Notes under the pieces: generated by a model
Databases searched by the model: none
The model's input: the letters and a program-made list of their open reading frames with translations, nothing else
What the model was told of the DNA's origin: nothing
Position numbers and translations under genes: made by a program
In this document: piece after piece, positions 6,817 to 14,554 of the stretch
Layout: each line of letters begins with the position of its first letter
How positions within the stretch are numbered: the stretch's first letter is position 1
DNA from: a virus
Reading direction: 5' to 3' (one strand)
DNA: 43,356 bases
IMG/VR virus record: IMGVR_UViG_3300045996_004607
Span: 1-43,356 of that record

Positions 6817-7095
6817 GTGCACGCCAACGACCTGATCGACTGGCACGTCGCCGGCATGGCCGACGTCGTCGAGGAACTCTTCGACGACGCCGTCGCCGAG
6901 GAACTGATCCGCGACGAGGAGCGCTTCCGGGACCTGGTCGTGCAGCTCGGTCTCCGCTGCGACGCCGACCAGGACCTCATGGCCGCGCACATCCAGCGGG
7001 CCGCCGGCCAGCTCGACCACGAGACCGCGTTCCGGCTGGCCTACGACGAGGACGCCGACGCCATCGGCTGGCTGAACGACCACCTGCACGTCTGA
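6817..7095 (+). CDS. Small acidic protein, paralogue of the previous gene
   Basis: A 92-residue protein from GTG 6817 with GGAGGAG upstream. It is strongly acidic (VEELFDDAVAEELIRDEERF) and helical, and shares the AGQLD-x-x-TA core with its neighbour at the same relative place. Acidic small proteins of this sort can be DNA mimics or partners of basic proteins, and two strongly basic proteins follow directly; this is speculation. A hairpin follows the stop. Confidence 0.6.
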   Translation: MHANDLIDWHVAGMADVVEELFDDAVAEELIRDEERFRDLVVQLGLRCDADQDLMAAHIQRAAGQLDHETAFRLAYDEDADAIGWLNDHLHV

Positions 7096-7105
7096 CATCG
7101 CCCGA

Positions 7106-7143
7106 GGCGGGCGGCACTCGCACCTCAAGCAACGCCGCCCGCC
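7106..7143 (+). terminator. Intergenic hairpin
   Basis: GGCGGGCGGC (7106-7115) pairs with GCCGCCCGCC (7134-7143), 10 bp perfect with an 18-nt loop and no T run. It lies between the small paralogues and the Spd-like gene and may be a weak terminator or mRNA processing signal. Confidence 0.45.
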
Positions 7144-7172
7144 CCGGCTCAACACCCCCGAAAGGGCTCTGC

Positions 7173-8564
7173 ATGTCTACCACCGTGAACAGCGATGATC
7201 CACGCCCCACGCCCAGCGAGCGGGCGCAGTTGCAACTCGCCAAGGCGCAGGCCGACGTCCTGCGACGCGAAGCGGAGACCGCGCAGCGTGCGGCCGACAC
7301 CGCACGCGCCGCCCAGCGCCGCCGCGACCGCGAGCAGCTGCGCGCGGATCGCCGCGCCGCCCGCACCGAGCGCGCCGCACAGCGTCGTGATGAACGAGAG
7401 CAGCGCCGCGCGACCCGCTCCGCGGAGCGCACCGCTCGCCGCGCTACCCGGCGCGCCACGCTGACCGGCTTCGTACGCCGGGCCGCAGCGAACGCCGGCG
7501 ACCGCATCTACCTCGTGCCGCTGGCAGCGGCGACGTGCGGCGCCTGGTGGTACCAGGTTGAGGCGATGAAGGGTGCCGGCATCAACGCACCGGTCACCTA
7601 CGTCGTCGCCACCGCGTTGGAAGCGATGGGCCTCGCCCTGGGCCGGCTCTCGCAGAAGGCGCGCGCCGCAGACGACTCGCCGACGGTCTACCGCCTGGCG
7701 ATGTGGGCGGTCGTCGGCGTCGCGTCCGCGGTGAACTACCGCCACGGCAGCACCGACTGGAACGAGCCCGGCCTGACCGGCGTGGTGTTCGCCGTGCTGT
7801 CGATCGCCTCGGTGGGCGGCTGGGAACTCCGCGAGCGCCAGGCTCACCGCGCCCGGATCGCCGACCGGCTGCCCGCCAGCCGTCCGGCGTTCGGAGTGGC
7901 CCGCTGGCTGCGCTACCCGATGAGCACCGCAGCCGCCTGGTCTGTGGCGGTCCGCGACGGCCTCACCGACGCCGCCCAGGCGCTCGCCACCGCGCGCGCC
8001 GAGCGCGCCAGCCGCCGTGTCGGCCGCACGTTCCGGCGCGCGGACCGCAAGCTCGTCGCCGCCCGCATCGACGCGGCGGACCGCACCCGACTCACCGAGG
8101 CTCAGCGGGTCCTGAACGAGGCCGCGGCCATCGTCGACTCCTACGCCCTGCTGCTCGGACCGGACGCCCTGGTCTCGGAACCCGCGCCGGCGCCGCGCAA
8201 GGTGCGATCCGTCCGCGTCCGGGTGCCCGCCGACATCGTTCAGCAGTCGCTGATGACGTCCGGCCCGACGACGTCGTCCGGACGTCCGGACGCCCAGATC
8301 GCCAGCGTGCCGGACGTCACCGCAGCCGAGCCGCCCGCCGCGCCGCCCGTGCCAGCAGCACGACCGACGTCTGCCTTGACCACCGCACGGAAGTCCGGCA
8401 AGAAGTCCGTGTCGGACGAGGACATCCGGAACGAGATCGTCCGGCTGCAGCACGCTAACGGCGGCCAGCTGCCCTCGCCGTACCGTCTCAGGCAGGCCCT
8501 GGGCATCTCCCACGAGCGCGCCACCGAGCGCCTGGAGCACGCCCGGACCGAGGCAACGACGTGA
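7173..8564 (+). CDS. DUF2637/SpdB-like membrane protein
   Basis: A 463-residue protein. Residues 15-95 form a very basic Arg/Ala-rich coiled coil. Four hydrophobic segments follow at about 109-127, 136-155, 172-190 and 203-222, including MWAVVGVASAVNYRHG and LTGVVFAVLSIASVGGWELR, typical of DUF2637 proteins. These are found in Streptomyces plasmids and AICEs as Spd (intramycelial spread) proteins that act with TraB at the membrane. The C-terminal 60 residues contain a small helical domain (IRNEIVRLQHANGGQLPSPY then RLRQALGISHERATERLE) that looks like an HTH. Position upstream of traB supports a role in plasmid spreading. The gene overlaps the next by ATGA-type coupling (4 bp). Confidence 0.8.
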   Translation: MSTTVNSDDPRPTPSERAQLQLAKAQADVLRREAETAQRAADTARAAQRRRDREQLRADRRAARTERAAQRRDEREQRRATRSAERTARRATRRATLTGFVRRAAANAGDRIYLVPLAAATCGAWWYQVEAMKGAGINAPVTYVVATALEAMGLALGRLSQKARAADDSPTVYRLAMWAVVGVASAVNYRHGSTDWNEPGLTGVVFAVLSIASVGGWELRERQAHRARIADRLPASRPAFGVARWLRYPMSTAAAWSVAVRDGLTDAAQALATARAERASRRVGRTFRRADRKLVAARIDAADRTRLTEAQRVLNEAAAIVDSYALLLGPDALVSEPAPAPRKVRSVRVRVPADIVQQSLMTSGPTTSSGRPDAQIASVPDVTAAEPPAAPPVPAARPTSALTTARKSGKKSVSDEDIRNEIVRLQHANGGQLPSPYRLRQALGISHERATERLEHARTEATT

Positions 8565-9276
8565 CCGCGCCCCAGGTGGCCCCGAGCATGAAGCCCCGGT
8601 CAGCCCCCGCCAGCCCGTCATCGTCGCCCGCCGCGCCGTCGGCGACAGCAGATCCCGCTGTTCCAGCGCCGCCCCCGCTGCCGCAGTTCACCACTGCGGG
8701 CATCCCCGTGAAGACCGCAGTCGTGCGGATTGCTGTGCCGCTGGTCGTGATCGCGTTGGTGCTGGCCGCGCTGTTCGTGCCGCCGGTCGTGGCGGTCGTC
8801 CTCGGTGCACTGGCCGCGGTCGTCGCCGTGGGCTGGGCGGCGCACCGTGTGACCCGCGGCCGCCGCAACCGGCCGCGCGGATCGTCCGTCACCAGCAGGA
8901 GCGGTGGCTTCAGCGGACTGCGCGGTGGCCGGAAGCCCGGCGGTCGTTCCCTGGGCAAGTTCCTGCCCACCGGGACTGGACGATCTCGCGGGGCGAACGG
9001 CCGGTGGACGTCCGGCCCCGGTGGCAGCCGCAAGTCGTCCGGCACGAAGTCATCCGGCGCCAGGTCGTCCGGCACTGGCGGACGGTGGCCGTGGTCGAGG
9101 GGGAAGCGGACGTCTGCCGGCCGGTCCGGCACGAGCTCCGCGTTCGGGTCCACCGGCACGGCCCGCAAGACCGGCGGCCGCACCGCCACCACGTCGACCG
9201 GTCGCAGCACGGCTCCCCGGACGCCGTCGTCCGGACGTCCGGGAGGCCGAACACCGGCCACGTCCCGGACGTCCGG
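8278..9276. repeat. Three copies of palindrome CCGGACGTCCGG
   Basis: The 12-bp perfect palindrome CCGGACGTCCGG is at 8278-8289, 9231-9242 and 9265-9276. The first two share a longer match, GTCGTCCGGACGTCCGG. They lie inside two adjacent transfer-region genes. Serine-glycine codon bias contributes in the second gene, so a binding function is uncertain. Confidence 0.4.
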
Positions 9277-10234
9277 AACCACGCCGCGCGGCACCAAGCC
9301 CGCGACTCGAAGCGGCGGCGGCAGTGCTGGCACGCGCTCGTCCGGCTCGACCGGTCGCTCCACGAAGTCAACCGGTCACGCGTCCGGCTCGTCCGGCTCG
9401 ACGGGCCGTGCGTCCGGCGCGTCCGGGCGGGCCCGCTCCGGACCGGCCCGGACGTCCACCTACACCACCGCCCGTGACCCGCTGCCCTCCAGCGCGCGAG
9501 CGAAGGAACGGGACGCCGCAGACCGCGCATCGGACGACGACCAGGACGACGATCCCCGTCCCGGCCTCCTCGCCCGCGCTCGCTACCGCATCTCGGACGC
9601 CGTGCAGTCCGCAGAGCAGCGCCTGGGCGAGTCCTACGGCGACGGGCACGCCGTGCGCGCCCTGGGCGAGGCGCTCGTGCAGCCGCTGCGAAAGCCCGAC
9701 CCGCACCCCGACTTCGAGGTCGGAATCCCCGGCCCGGCGATGGTCTACCCCAACGTCGATCTGGACGAGCCCCCTGCGGCCCCGCCGCAGGTCCCCCCGG
9801 TGTGGAACGAGGAGTACGAGGTCGCCGTGCCGCGCAAGTGGCCCGACCGCGACCCCGATCCCGCACCGCAACCACCAACACCAGGAGAAACCACCATGAG
9901 CAACGACACCGTCACGAGCATCATCGACGCCGACAGCGTCGCCCAGTACGCCGATCACCTCGGTGACCTGTCCACGCCCGAGAGCCGTGGTCAGTGCTAC
10001 GAAGCTGCCGCGAACGCTGCCCGCCTGGACGCGCAGCGGTCGGAGGAAATCGCGCGGCAGCTGCGCCGCTCCGCCGCGGTGCTGGAGGCCATGAAGGGCC
10101 CGAAGCCCAAGGCCCAGGCCGCCGAGCAGCTCGAAGAGGCTCGCCGGGCATCCGTCGACGCGGTCAACCGGCTCGACGTCGCCGCCGGCTTCTCCCGCAT
10201 GGCCGAGGAAGCGCGCGCAGAACTGTCGTCCTGA
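8561..10234 (+). CDS. Low-complexity basic membrane protein, transfer-associated
   Basis: A 557-residue protein coupled by a 4-bp overlap to the Spd-like gene. Residues 48-92 hold two adjacent hydrophobic segments (AVVRIAVPLVVIALVLAALF, then VVAVVLGALAAVVAVGWAA). Residues 95-305 are extreme low complexity in Ser, Gly, Arg and Thr (repeated SSG units, strongly basic). An acidic region follows, then a helical C-terminal domain. An in-frame ATG at 9896 with AGGAG seven bases upstream could start a separate 112-residue protein (SNDTVTSIIDADSVAQYADH and a helical rest). The basic tract could bind DNA near the transfer pore; this is inference. No named family is evident. Confidence 0.7.
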   Translation: MTAPQVAPSMKPRSAPASPSSSPAAPSATADPAVPAPPPLPQFTTAGIPVKTAVVRIAVPLVVIALVLAALFVPPVVAVVLGALAAVVAVGWAAHRVTRGRRNRPRGSSVTSRSGGFSGLRGGRKPGGRSLGKFLPTGTGRSRGANGRWTSGPGGSRKSSGTKSSGARSSGTGGRWPWSRGKRTSAGRSGTSSAFGSTGTARKTGGRTATTSTGRSTAPRTPSSGRPGGRTPATSRTSGTTPRGTKPATRSGGGSAGTRSSGSTGRSTKSTGHASGSSGSTGRASGASGRARSGPARTSTYTTARDPLPSSARAKERDAADRASDDDQDDDPRPGLLARARYRISDAVQSAEQRLGESYGDGHAVRALGEALVQPLRKPDPHPDFEVGIPGPAMVYPNVDLDEPPAAPPQVPPVWNEEYEVAVPRKWPDRDPDPAPQPPTPGETTMSNDTVTSIIDADSVAQYADHLGDLSTPESRGQCYEAAANAARLDAQRSEEIARQLRRSAAVLEAMKGPKPKAQAAEQLEEARRASVDAVNRLDVAAGFSRMAEEARAELSS

Positions 10235-10241
10235 CCAGCAC

Positions 10242-10276
10242 GGACCGGGAGCCGCGCCCACCGCGGCTCCCGGTCC
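10242..10276 (+). terminator. Strong hairpin between transfer genes
   Basis: A perfect 15-bp stem (10242-10256 with 10262-10276) closes a 5-nt loop, without a T run. It ends 10 bp before the Shine-Dalgarno box of traB. It could be a terminator limiting traB expression or an RNA element controlling its translation. Confidence 0.6.
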
Positions 10277-10296
10277 GCCCCTTCGCGGAGGTACCG

Positions 10297-12399
10297 ATGC
10301 CCCACTCCGACACCGAGACCATCTCCACCAAGGCGTTCACCATCATCGTCGGCACCGTGACCAGCTTGATCCTCACGATCGTGTGGGCCCTGTTCGTCCA
10401 CCTCGCCGACGTGCCGATGCTTGTGCCCTACGCGGTCACCTGCGCGATGACCGTGTTCGTGCAGCGCCGGGCCCGGCGCATCCTCCTTGGTGGCGCGACG
10501 TTCGGCCAGATCCCCTACAGCGCTCGCGAGAAGACGCTGCGGTGGATCACCGCAGCGATCCTCTCCCACGCCGTGCTCGTGCTGCTCGCGACGATCCGCG
10601 TCGACCTGTGGTGGGCCTGGCTGCTCACCCTGATCGCGCTGGCCGGAATCGAGTACGTCATCGCCCGCGATCAGGAGTACCTGCTCACGCGGATCGCCCC
10701 GCCCATTGCTCCACCCGCCATCGTGCGCACCGAGCCGATCGACGTGGTGACCCGACCGGTCGAGCCGACTCGATCCCGCGGCGAGCAGCTGGTCCTCGAC
10801 GCCCTCGCCCGGACCACCTACGTGCACACCCAGATCGCCGGCGAGGTGAAAGAGCTGGAATACGGCGTCACCTGCGCTCTGCGCAACCCCAGCATCGCGG
10901 CTGCGTCGGAAGCTGCCGGCGTCCCGGTGACGAAGGTCGAGCCGCTCGGACCCGGTGCGGAGGTAGACATCGCCGTGGCCGTCAGCGAGGTCCTGGGCAA
11001 ACCGATCGAGCGGAGCTGGGTCGAGATCGCCGACTCCCGCTACGCGGGACTGGTGAGCATGACCATCACGCTCAAGGACGTGCTGTCGATGGCTCACCCG
11101 TACCCGCTGATCGTCGAGCCCGCGAAACCCGGCAGCCGCATCACGCTGGGCGTCCGCGTGAACGGTCAGCACGCCACCATCAACCCGCTGCAGCACGTCG
11201 TCATCGTTGGCAAGTCCAGGTCGGGCAAGACCTCGCTGGTCAACAGCTACCTCGCAGGGCTGGGACGACTGCGCGGCCAGAAGCGGCTCTGCGGCCGCGA
11301 GAAAATCTACGACATCGCAGGTCAGTGGCTGGACTGTCACCTCGACACCGACAACGTCCTGCCCATCGACCAGGTCGCAGAAGGCCAGGACGACACCCTC
11401 GTGATGCTGCGCGACCTCATGGACGAGGCGCGTGCCCGCCAAGCCCTGCCGCACGCCGAGCGCTCCGGCCTGGACCCCATCTGGTGCATCCTGGAGGAGG
11501 CGCCGGCCGCCCTCGCCGACCACACCCGGCGCATCGAGTGGGACGGCCGGACGTGGACCTGTTCCGACGCCGTGGCGCACCTGCTGCGCACCGCCGGGTC
11601 CGCCGGCATCCATCTCGTGCTGCTGGCCCAGCAGTACACCAACGCCATGTTCGGAGACCAGGCCAGCGCGATCAAGGCCAACATCGGCGCGATCCTGATC
11701 GTGCAGAGCACCTCGGGAGACGAGCGCAGCGAGGCCTTCGGCGCGGGCGCGGCGAAGCTGCCGAACCTCTGGAACCCCGGCCAGGTCTACATCCAGGACG
11801 GCGGACCGGTCTGGTCGTTCAAGGCCTGGTACATCCACGAGGTCGACTCCCGCATGCAGCGCCTGCACGACGGCCCGACGATCGTCGACGTCTCGATGGC
11901 CCGCTCCCGCATCGCCTCGCACCTCAACCAGGGCCGCATGATCACCACCGGCAGCAAGCAGTGGCGCGAGCGACCAGTACGCATGACCACCGAGTACCAC
12001 CTGTACCTGCGAGGTAAGAGCCGCGAACTGCCCGCCGCACCGAAGCGGACGCAGTTGTCGGTCGACGACGCACTGGCCGCCCTCGTCGCGTCCAAGATGG
12101 CCGAACAAGGCATCACGCCGACGTCCGCAGCGCCCGAGCAACCCGCCACCGAAACCGACGAACCGACCCCCACCGCCGTGCCGGTCAAGCGCTCGCGCAC
12201 CGCACAGATCGTGACCATCGTCGAGCAGGCCACGGCACCGATCAGCCGCGGCGACATCCGTGCCGCGCTCCAGGCCGACGGCGACGACGTCAGCGTCGGC
12301 GTCCTCGACAACACCCTCAGCAAGCTCGTCGCGGCCAACCGCCTACGCCGCGCCGACACCGGCCTCTATGAGCTCTCCACCGCACTCCAGGGCACGTGA
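10297..12399 (+). CDS. traB: TraB-like FtsK/SpoIIIE-family DNA translocase
   Basis: About 700 residues from ATG 10297 with GGAGGT just upstream. The N-terminus has four hydrophobic segments within the first 125 residues (for example TIIVGTVTSLILTIVWALFV). The ATPase domain shows Walker A GKSRSGKT at 305-312 and a Walker B-like WCILEEAP near residue 395. The LLAQQYT segment and the following GAILIVQ strand fit the FtsK/HerA core. The last 70 residues (QIVTIVEQATAPISRGDIRA and a wing with LRRADTGLYEL) form a winged helix like the FtsK gamma or TraB DNA-recognition domain. TraB proteins move double-stranded plasmid DNA between mycelial cells by recognising 8-bp clt repeats. A repeat cluster of that kind lies directly downstream. 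Assignment to the translocase family is secure. Confidence 0.92.
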   Translation: MPHSDTETISTKAFTIIVGTVTSLILTIVWALFVHLADVPMLVPYAVTCAMTVFVQRRARRILLGGATFGQIPYSAREKTLRWITAAILSHAVLVLLATIRVDLWWAWLLTLIALAGIEYVIARDQEYLLTRIAPPIAPPAIVRTEPIDVVTRPVEPTRSRGEQLVLDALARTTYVHTQIAGEVKELEYGVTCALRNPSIAAASEAAGVPVTKVEPLGPGAEVDIAVAVSEVLGKPIERSWVEIADSRYAGLVSMTITLKDVLSMAHPYPLIVEPAKPGSRITLGVRVNGQHATINPLQHVVIVGKSRSGKTSLVNSYLAGLGRLRGQKRLCGREKIYDIAGQWLDCHLDTDNVLPIDQVAEGQDDTLVMLRDLMDEARARQALPHAERSGLDPIWCILEEAPAALADHTRRIEWDGRTWTCSDAVAHLLRTAGSAGIHLVLLAQQYTNAMFGDQASAIKANIGAILIVQSTSGDERSEAFGAGAAKLPNLWNPGQVYIQDGGPVWSFKAWYIHEVDSRMQRLHDGPTIVDVSMARSRIASHLNQGRMITTGSKQWRERPVRMTTEYHLYLRGKSRELPAAPKRTQLSVDDALAALVASKMAEQGITPTSAAPEQPATETDEPTPTAVPVKRSRTAQIVTIVEQATAPISRGDIRAALQADGDDVSVGVLDNTLSKLVAANRLRRADTGLYELSTALQGT

Positions 12400-12403
12400 C
12401 GCG

Positions 12404-12495
12404 ACCTCACCTCACTCACTCACCTCACCAGGCCACACGGTGTTCTACCTGGGGCGGGATCGCCCCGTGGCCGGTGAGGTGAGTGGGTGAGGTGA
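12404..12495. repeat. Large inverted repeat with 8-bp motif, candidate clt transfer site
   Basis: The left arm (12404-12436) and right arm (12467-12495) form a nearly perfect inverted repeat of about 28 bp. The motif CACCTCAC occurs at 12408-12415 and 12421-12428, and its complement GTGAGGTG at 12474-12481 and 12487-12494. The loop carries its own hairpin (GGGGCG GGAT CGCCCC, 12451-12466). TraB loci of Streptomyces plasmids are recognised at clt sites made of 8-bp repeats near tra, which this resembles. A bidirectional terminator is the main alternative. Confidence 0.55.
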
Positions 12496-12518
12496 GAGCG
12501 GGCCCGCGACCAGCCAAG

Positions 12519-12554
12519 CACTATTTGCACAACATAGTGACTTCAGTGTTGATT
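12519..12554. other. AT-rich island at the conjugation-virion junction
   Basis: The 12400-12722 gap holds no convincing gene. After the large inverted repeat comes a stretch far richer in A and T than its surroundings. It includes an inverted repeat CACTAT (12519-12524) / ATAGTG (12534-12539). TTGCAC (12525-12530) and TTGATT (12549-12554) at 18-bp spacing could be a weak rightward promoter. It may also be an old recombination or att junction. Confidence 0.35.
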
Positions 12555-12722
12555 GAAACTAACGCTCTACGCGCGCGAGCAGCACCACCGAACAACAGCT
12601 GCGGACTCGCGGTGGGCCCATCCAGCGGCCCACCGCCGACTGACGGGGCCTATGCCCACCAGCGGGAAGTTGTCGGTGCGCTCCGGACAATCGAGCCAGA
12701 ACGCAGGTGAGGGGAGGCCACT

Positions 12723-13085
12723 GTGGATCGCAACGTCGTGCAGTTCCACCCGCCCGACGGCTACGCCCGCCGCCCGCGCGCGCCGCGCCGCCGCCGCGCG
12801 CCGGTCGCCCAGAACGACCGCGCGCCCGGCCAGCAGTTGAGCCTCGCGGTCAACGAGCGCCAGCTGCGGCGCCGCGCTGGCGAGCTGCACGCGTGCCCGT
12901 CCTGCCACGCCCCGGTTCGCCAGCCCTGCACCCGGCCACCGGTGATCGGCGAGAAGGGCCGGCAACCACTGACGCTGATGGGACACCACTCACGCGACGA
13001 GCTGGTGACCGATGCAGATCTGCAGACCGCGCGCACCGAGCTCGACGCGCTGCTCGACGAGACGGCCACCGATGGCCAGACGTGA
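12723..13085 (+). CDS. Phage zinc-finger protein
   Basis: A 120-residue protein from GTG 12723 with GAGGGGAGG upstream. After a basic N-terminus (RRPRAPRRRRAPV) it contains ACPSCHAPVRQPC and, further on, GHHSRDEL. The CPSC, PC and HH ligands match the small zinc-binding phage protein type (usual form CPxCGAPxGxPC followed by a His) common in actinophages. Nucleic-acid binding is likely. It is the first gene after the transfer module and begins the virion region. A hairpin follows it. Confidence 0.7.
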   Translation: MDRNVVQFHPPDGYARRPRAPRRRRAPVAQNDRAPGQQLSLAVNERQLRRRAGELHACPSCHAPVRQPCTRPPVIGEKGRQPLTLMGHHSRDELVTDADLQTARTELDALLDETATDGQT

Positions 13086-13231
13086 TCGGTCCGCCACTCG
13101 CCTACCCCGACGTGATCGACGTTGGCCTGGTCGTGCACGTCGGTGTTACCTGACTCGCTGATGCCGACGCGCCGCTCGTTTCGGACGGATCCTCACGTCT
13201 GAACAGGTCCTCGTGGGATCATCGGACGAGT

Positions 13232-13273
13232 GGCGCGCGGGGTGGTCGACCTGCGTCGGCCACCCCGCGCGCC
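13232..13273 (+). terminator. Hairpin terminator
   Basis: GGCGCGCGGGGTGG (13232-13245) pairs perfectly with 13260-13273 (14 bp, 14-nt loop, no T run). The 13086-13339 gap holds nothing else I can support. Confidence 0.55.
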
Positions 13274-13339
13274 GCCGCGCCGAGCTCCGCCAGGGGCGCC
13301 GCGCGCACTCCGCCGTAGGCCGACCTGGGGAGGCACCTC

Positions 13340-13450
13340 GTGAGCAGTGATCTGGCCGTCGACACCACCACCCTGACCCCCGACACCGAACACGACGGCA
13401 GCGGCGTGTGGATCGCCGTGCAGCACCGCATCACCGGGCGGCGCCCGTGA
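13340..13450 (+). CDS. Very small coupled ORF
   Basis: A 36-residue reading frame from GTG 13340 with GGGGAGG six bases upstream. It ends in a GTGA overlap with the start of the next gene. The product (SSDLAVDTTTLTPDTEHDG then VWIAVQHRITGRRP) has no known motif. It may be a leader whose translation couples to the downstream gene. Support is the Shine-Dalgarno box and the overlap only. Confidence 0.45.
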   Translation: MSSDLAVDTTTLTPDTEHDGSGVWIAVQHRITGRRP

Positions 13451-14157
13451 ACACCCCGCGGCCCTGCCTGCTGTGCCGCGCGCGCCCACCGGCCGACGGC
13501 GGCTACGTCACCTGCCAGCCCTGCGGCAGCGCCCTGCTCGCCACCCTCGAGGATCTCGCGCGGCTCTACCGCACCGTCGTCTGCGACGTCGAGTCGCTGC
13601 TGCCCAGCGGCGGCCGCCGCGGCGGCGGCAGCCACGCCTACGGTTCGAGCAGCCCGACCTCCGACGCGCTGCTCGACATCACCGACGCGCGCCCCGACGT
13701 CGACGGGCTGCGCCGCGACGTGCACGGCGTCCTGGCGGCCTGGGCCGATCACGTGCGCGAAGCCAGCGGCCTACCCGCCCGGCCGACCGGCCGGCGGTGC
13801 CGCACCGCCGCGGCGATGGCCGCCGGCACCGTCACCGGTGAGGTCGACCTGCTGCGGTCGCGGTGGCGATGGATCCGCGCGCAGCCCGCCGTGGTGCAGC
13901 TGGCCCGCGCGATCCACGGCCTGCACACCCAGGTTCTCACCGTCGCGGGGGAGCGTCCCGGCGCGGTGAGCATCGGCCGCTGCACCGCCACCGTCACCGA
14001 CGAGCACACCGGCACCGACGGGACGTGCGGACGTGTGCTGACCACCCGGGTCCGCGACCACGTCATCCGCTGCCGCTGCGGCGCGGTGTGGCCGCGCTCG
14101 ACGTGGCCCGCGCTGGGCAGGGACCTGCGCCGGTCTGCTCTGCGACGGTCGGCATGA
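13447..14157 (+). CDS. Double zinc-ribbon phage protein
   Basis: A 236-residue protein from GTG 13447, coupled to the small ORF before it and by ATGA to the gene after. The N-terminus has a zinc knuckle (CLLCRARPP, then TCQPCG) and the C-terminus a second set of cysteines (CGRVL, then RCRCGAVW). The middle is helical with a Gly/Arg-rich linker. Proteins of this plan occur next to a small HTH protein in many actinophages and prophages; their role is not established, but nucleic-acid binding is likely. Confidence 0.7.
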   Translation: MNTPRPCLLCRARPPADGGYVTCQPCGSALLATLEDLARLYRTVVCDVESLLPSGGRRGGGSHAYGSSSPTSDALLDITDARPDVDGLRRDVHGVLAAWADHVREASGLPARPTGRRCRTAAAMAAGTVTGEVDLLRSRWRWIRAQPAVVQLARAIHGLHTQVLTVAGERPGAVSIGRCTATVTDEHTGTDGTCGRVLTTRVRDHVIRCRCGAVWPRSTWPALGRDLRRSALRRSA

Positions 14158-14459
14158 GCGCCGACCCGATCCGGCCCCTGGAACCCGGCGAGCAGGTCGC
14201 CGACGTCGCCGCGCTGTCGGTGCTGCTCGACGACGTCCCCGTCGGCACCCTGCACTACTGGGCGTCGGTGGACCGCTGGCCGCGCCGCCACACCCGCACC
14301 GCGGCCGGCCGCCGCACCGAGTACTCCATCGACGCCGCGCAGGCGTCGATGGCGAAACGCCGACCCGGCGATGTCGACGTCGTGACCAGCGGCCAAGTAA
14401 CCTCCGGTGAGGCTGGTGATCTGCGTCCGTACGGCTACGGGTCCGCCGTCCGGATCTGA
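14154..14459 (+). CDS. Small HTH (MerR-like) phage protein
   Basis: A 101-residue protein whose ATG overlaps the preceding stop. The segment VADVAALSVLLDDVPVGTLH followed by YWASVDRWPRRHT and RRTEYSIDAAQASM reads as a MerR-like HTH with a short wing. It pairs with the upstream zinc-ribbon protein, a common actinophage couple. A 13-bp perfect hairpin follows. A regulator of the late genes downstream is possible but unproven. Confidence 0.7.
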   Translation: MSADPIRPLEPGEQVADVAALSVLLDDVPVGTLHYWASVDRWPRRHTRTAAGRRTEYSIDAAQASMAKRRPGDVDVVTSGQVTSGEAGDLRPYGYGSAVRI

Positions 14460-14491
14460 TCGATCGGCACCGGGGGTCGGCACCCGGACAC

Positions 14492-14522
14492 CGCGCCCCG
14501 CACCGCGATGGTGCGGGGCGCG
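14492..14522 (+). terminator. Hairpin terminator upstream of the tail-fibre-like gene
   Basis: CGCGCCCCGCACC (14492-14504) pairs perfectly with 14510-14522 around GCGAT. No T run. Confidence 0.6.
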
Positions 14523-14554
14523 CTGCTGTCGCCCACCCGCGATCGGAGGCAGCC

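Noticed and set aside
9280-9450. Short direct repeats of TCGTCCGGC-type units, first taken for a CRISPR-like or tandem array
   Set aside because: They encode Ser-Ser-Gly units in frame with irregular spacing and no spacers; protein low complexity explains them.
9997-12141. Very long minus-strand frame opposite traB
   Set aside because: It mirrors the high third-position GC of traB on the other strand. Its product has no domain, while traB has clear ATPase motifs.
12483-12710. 75-codon plus-strand frame in the gap after traB
   Set aside because: It begins inside the large inverted repeat, has no Shine-Dalgarno box, crosses the AT-rich island and shows no coding bias.
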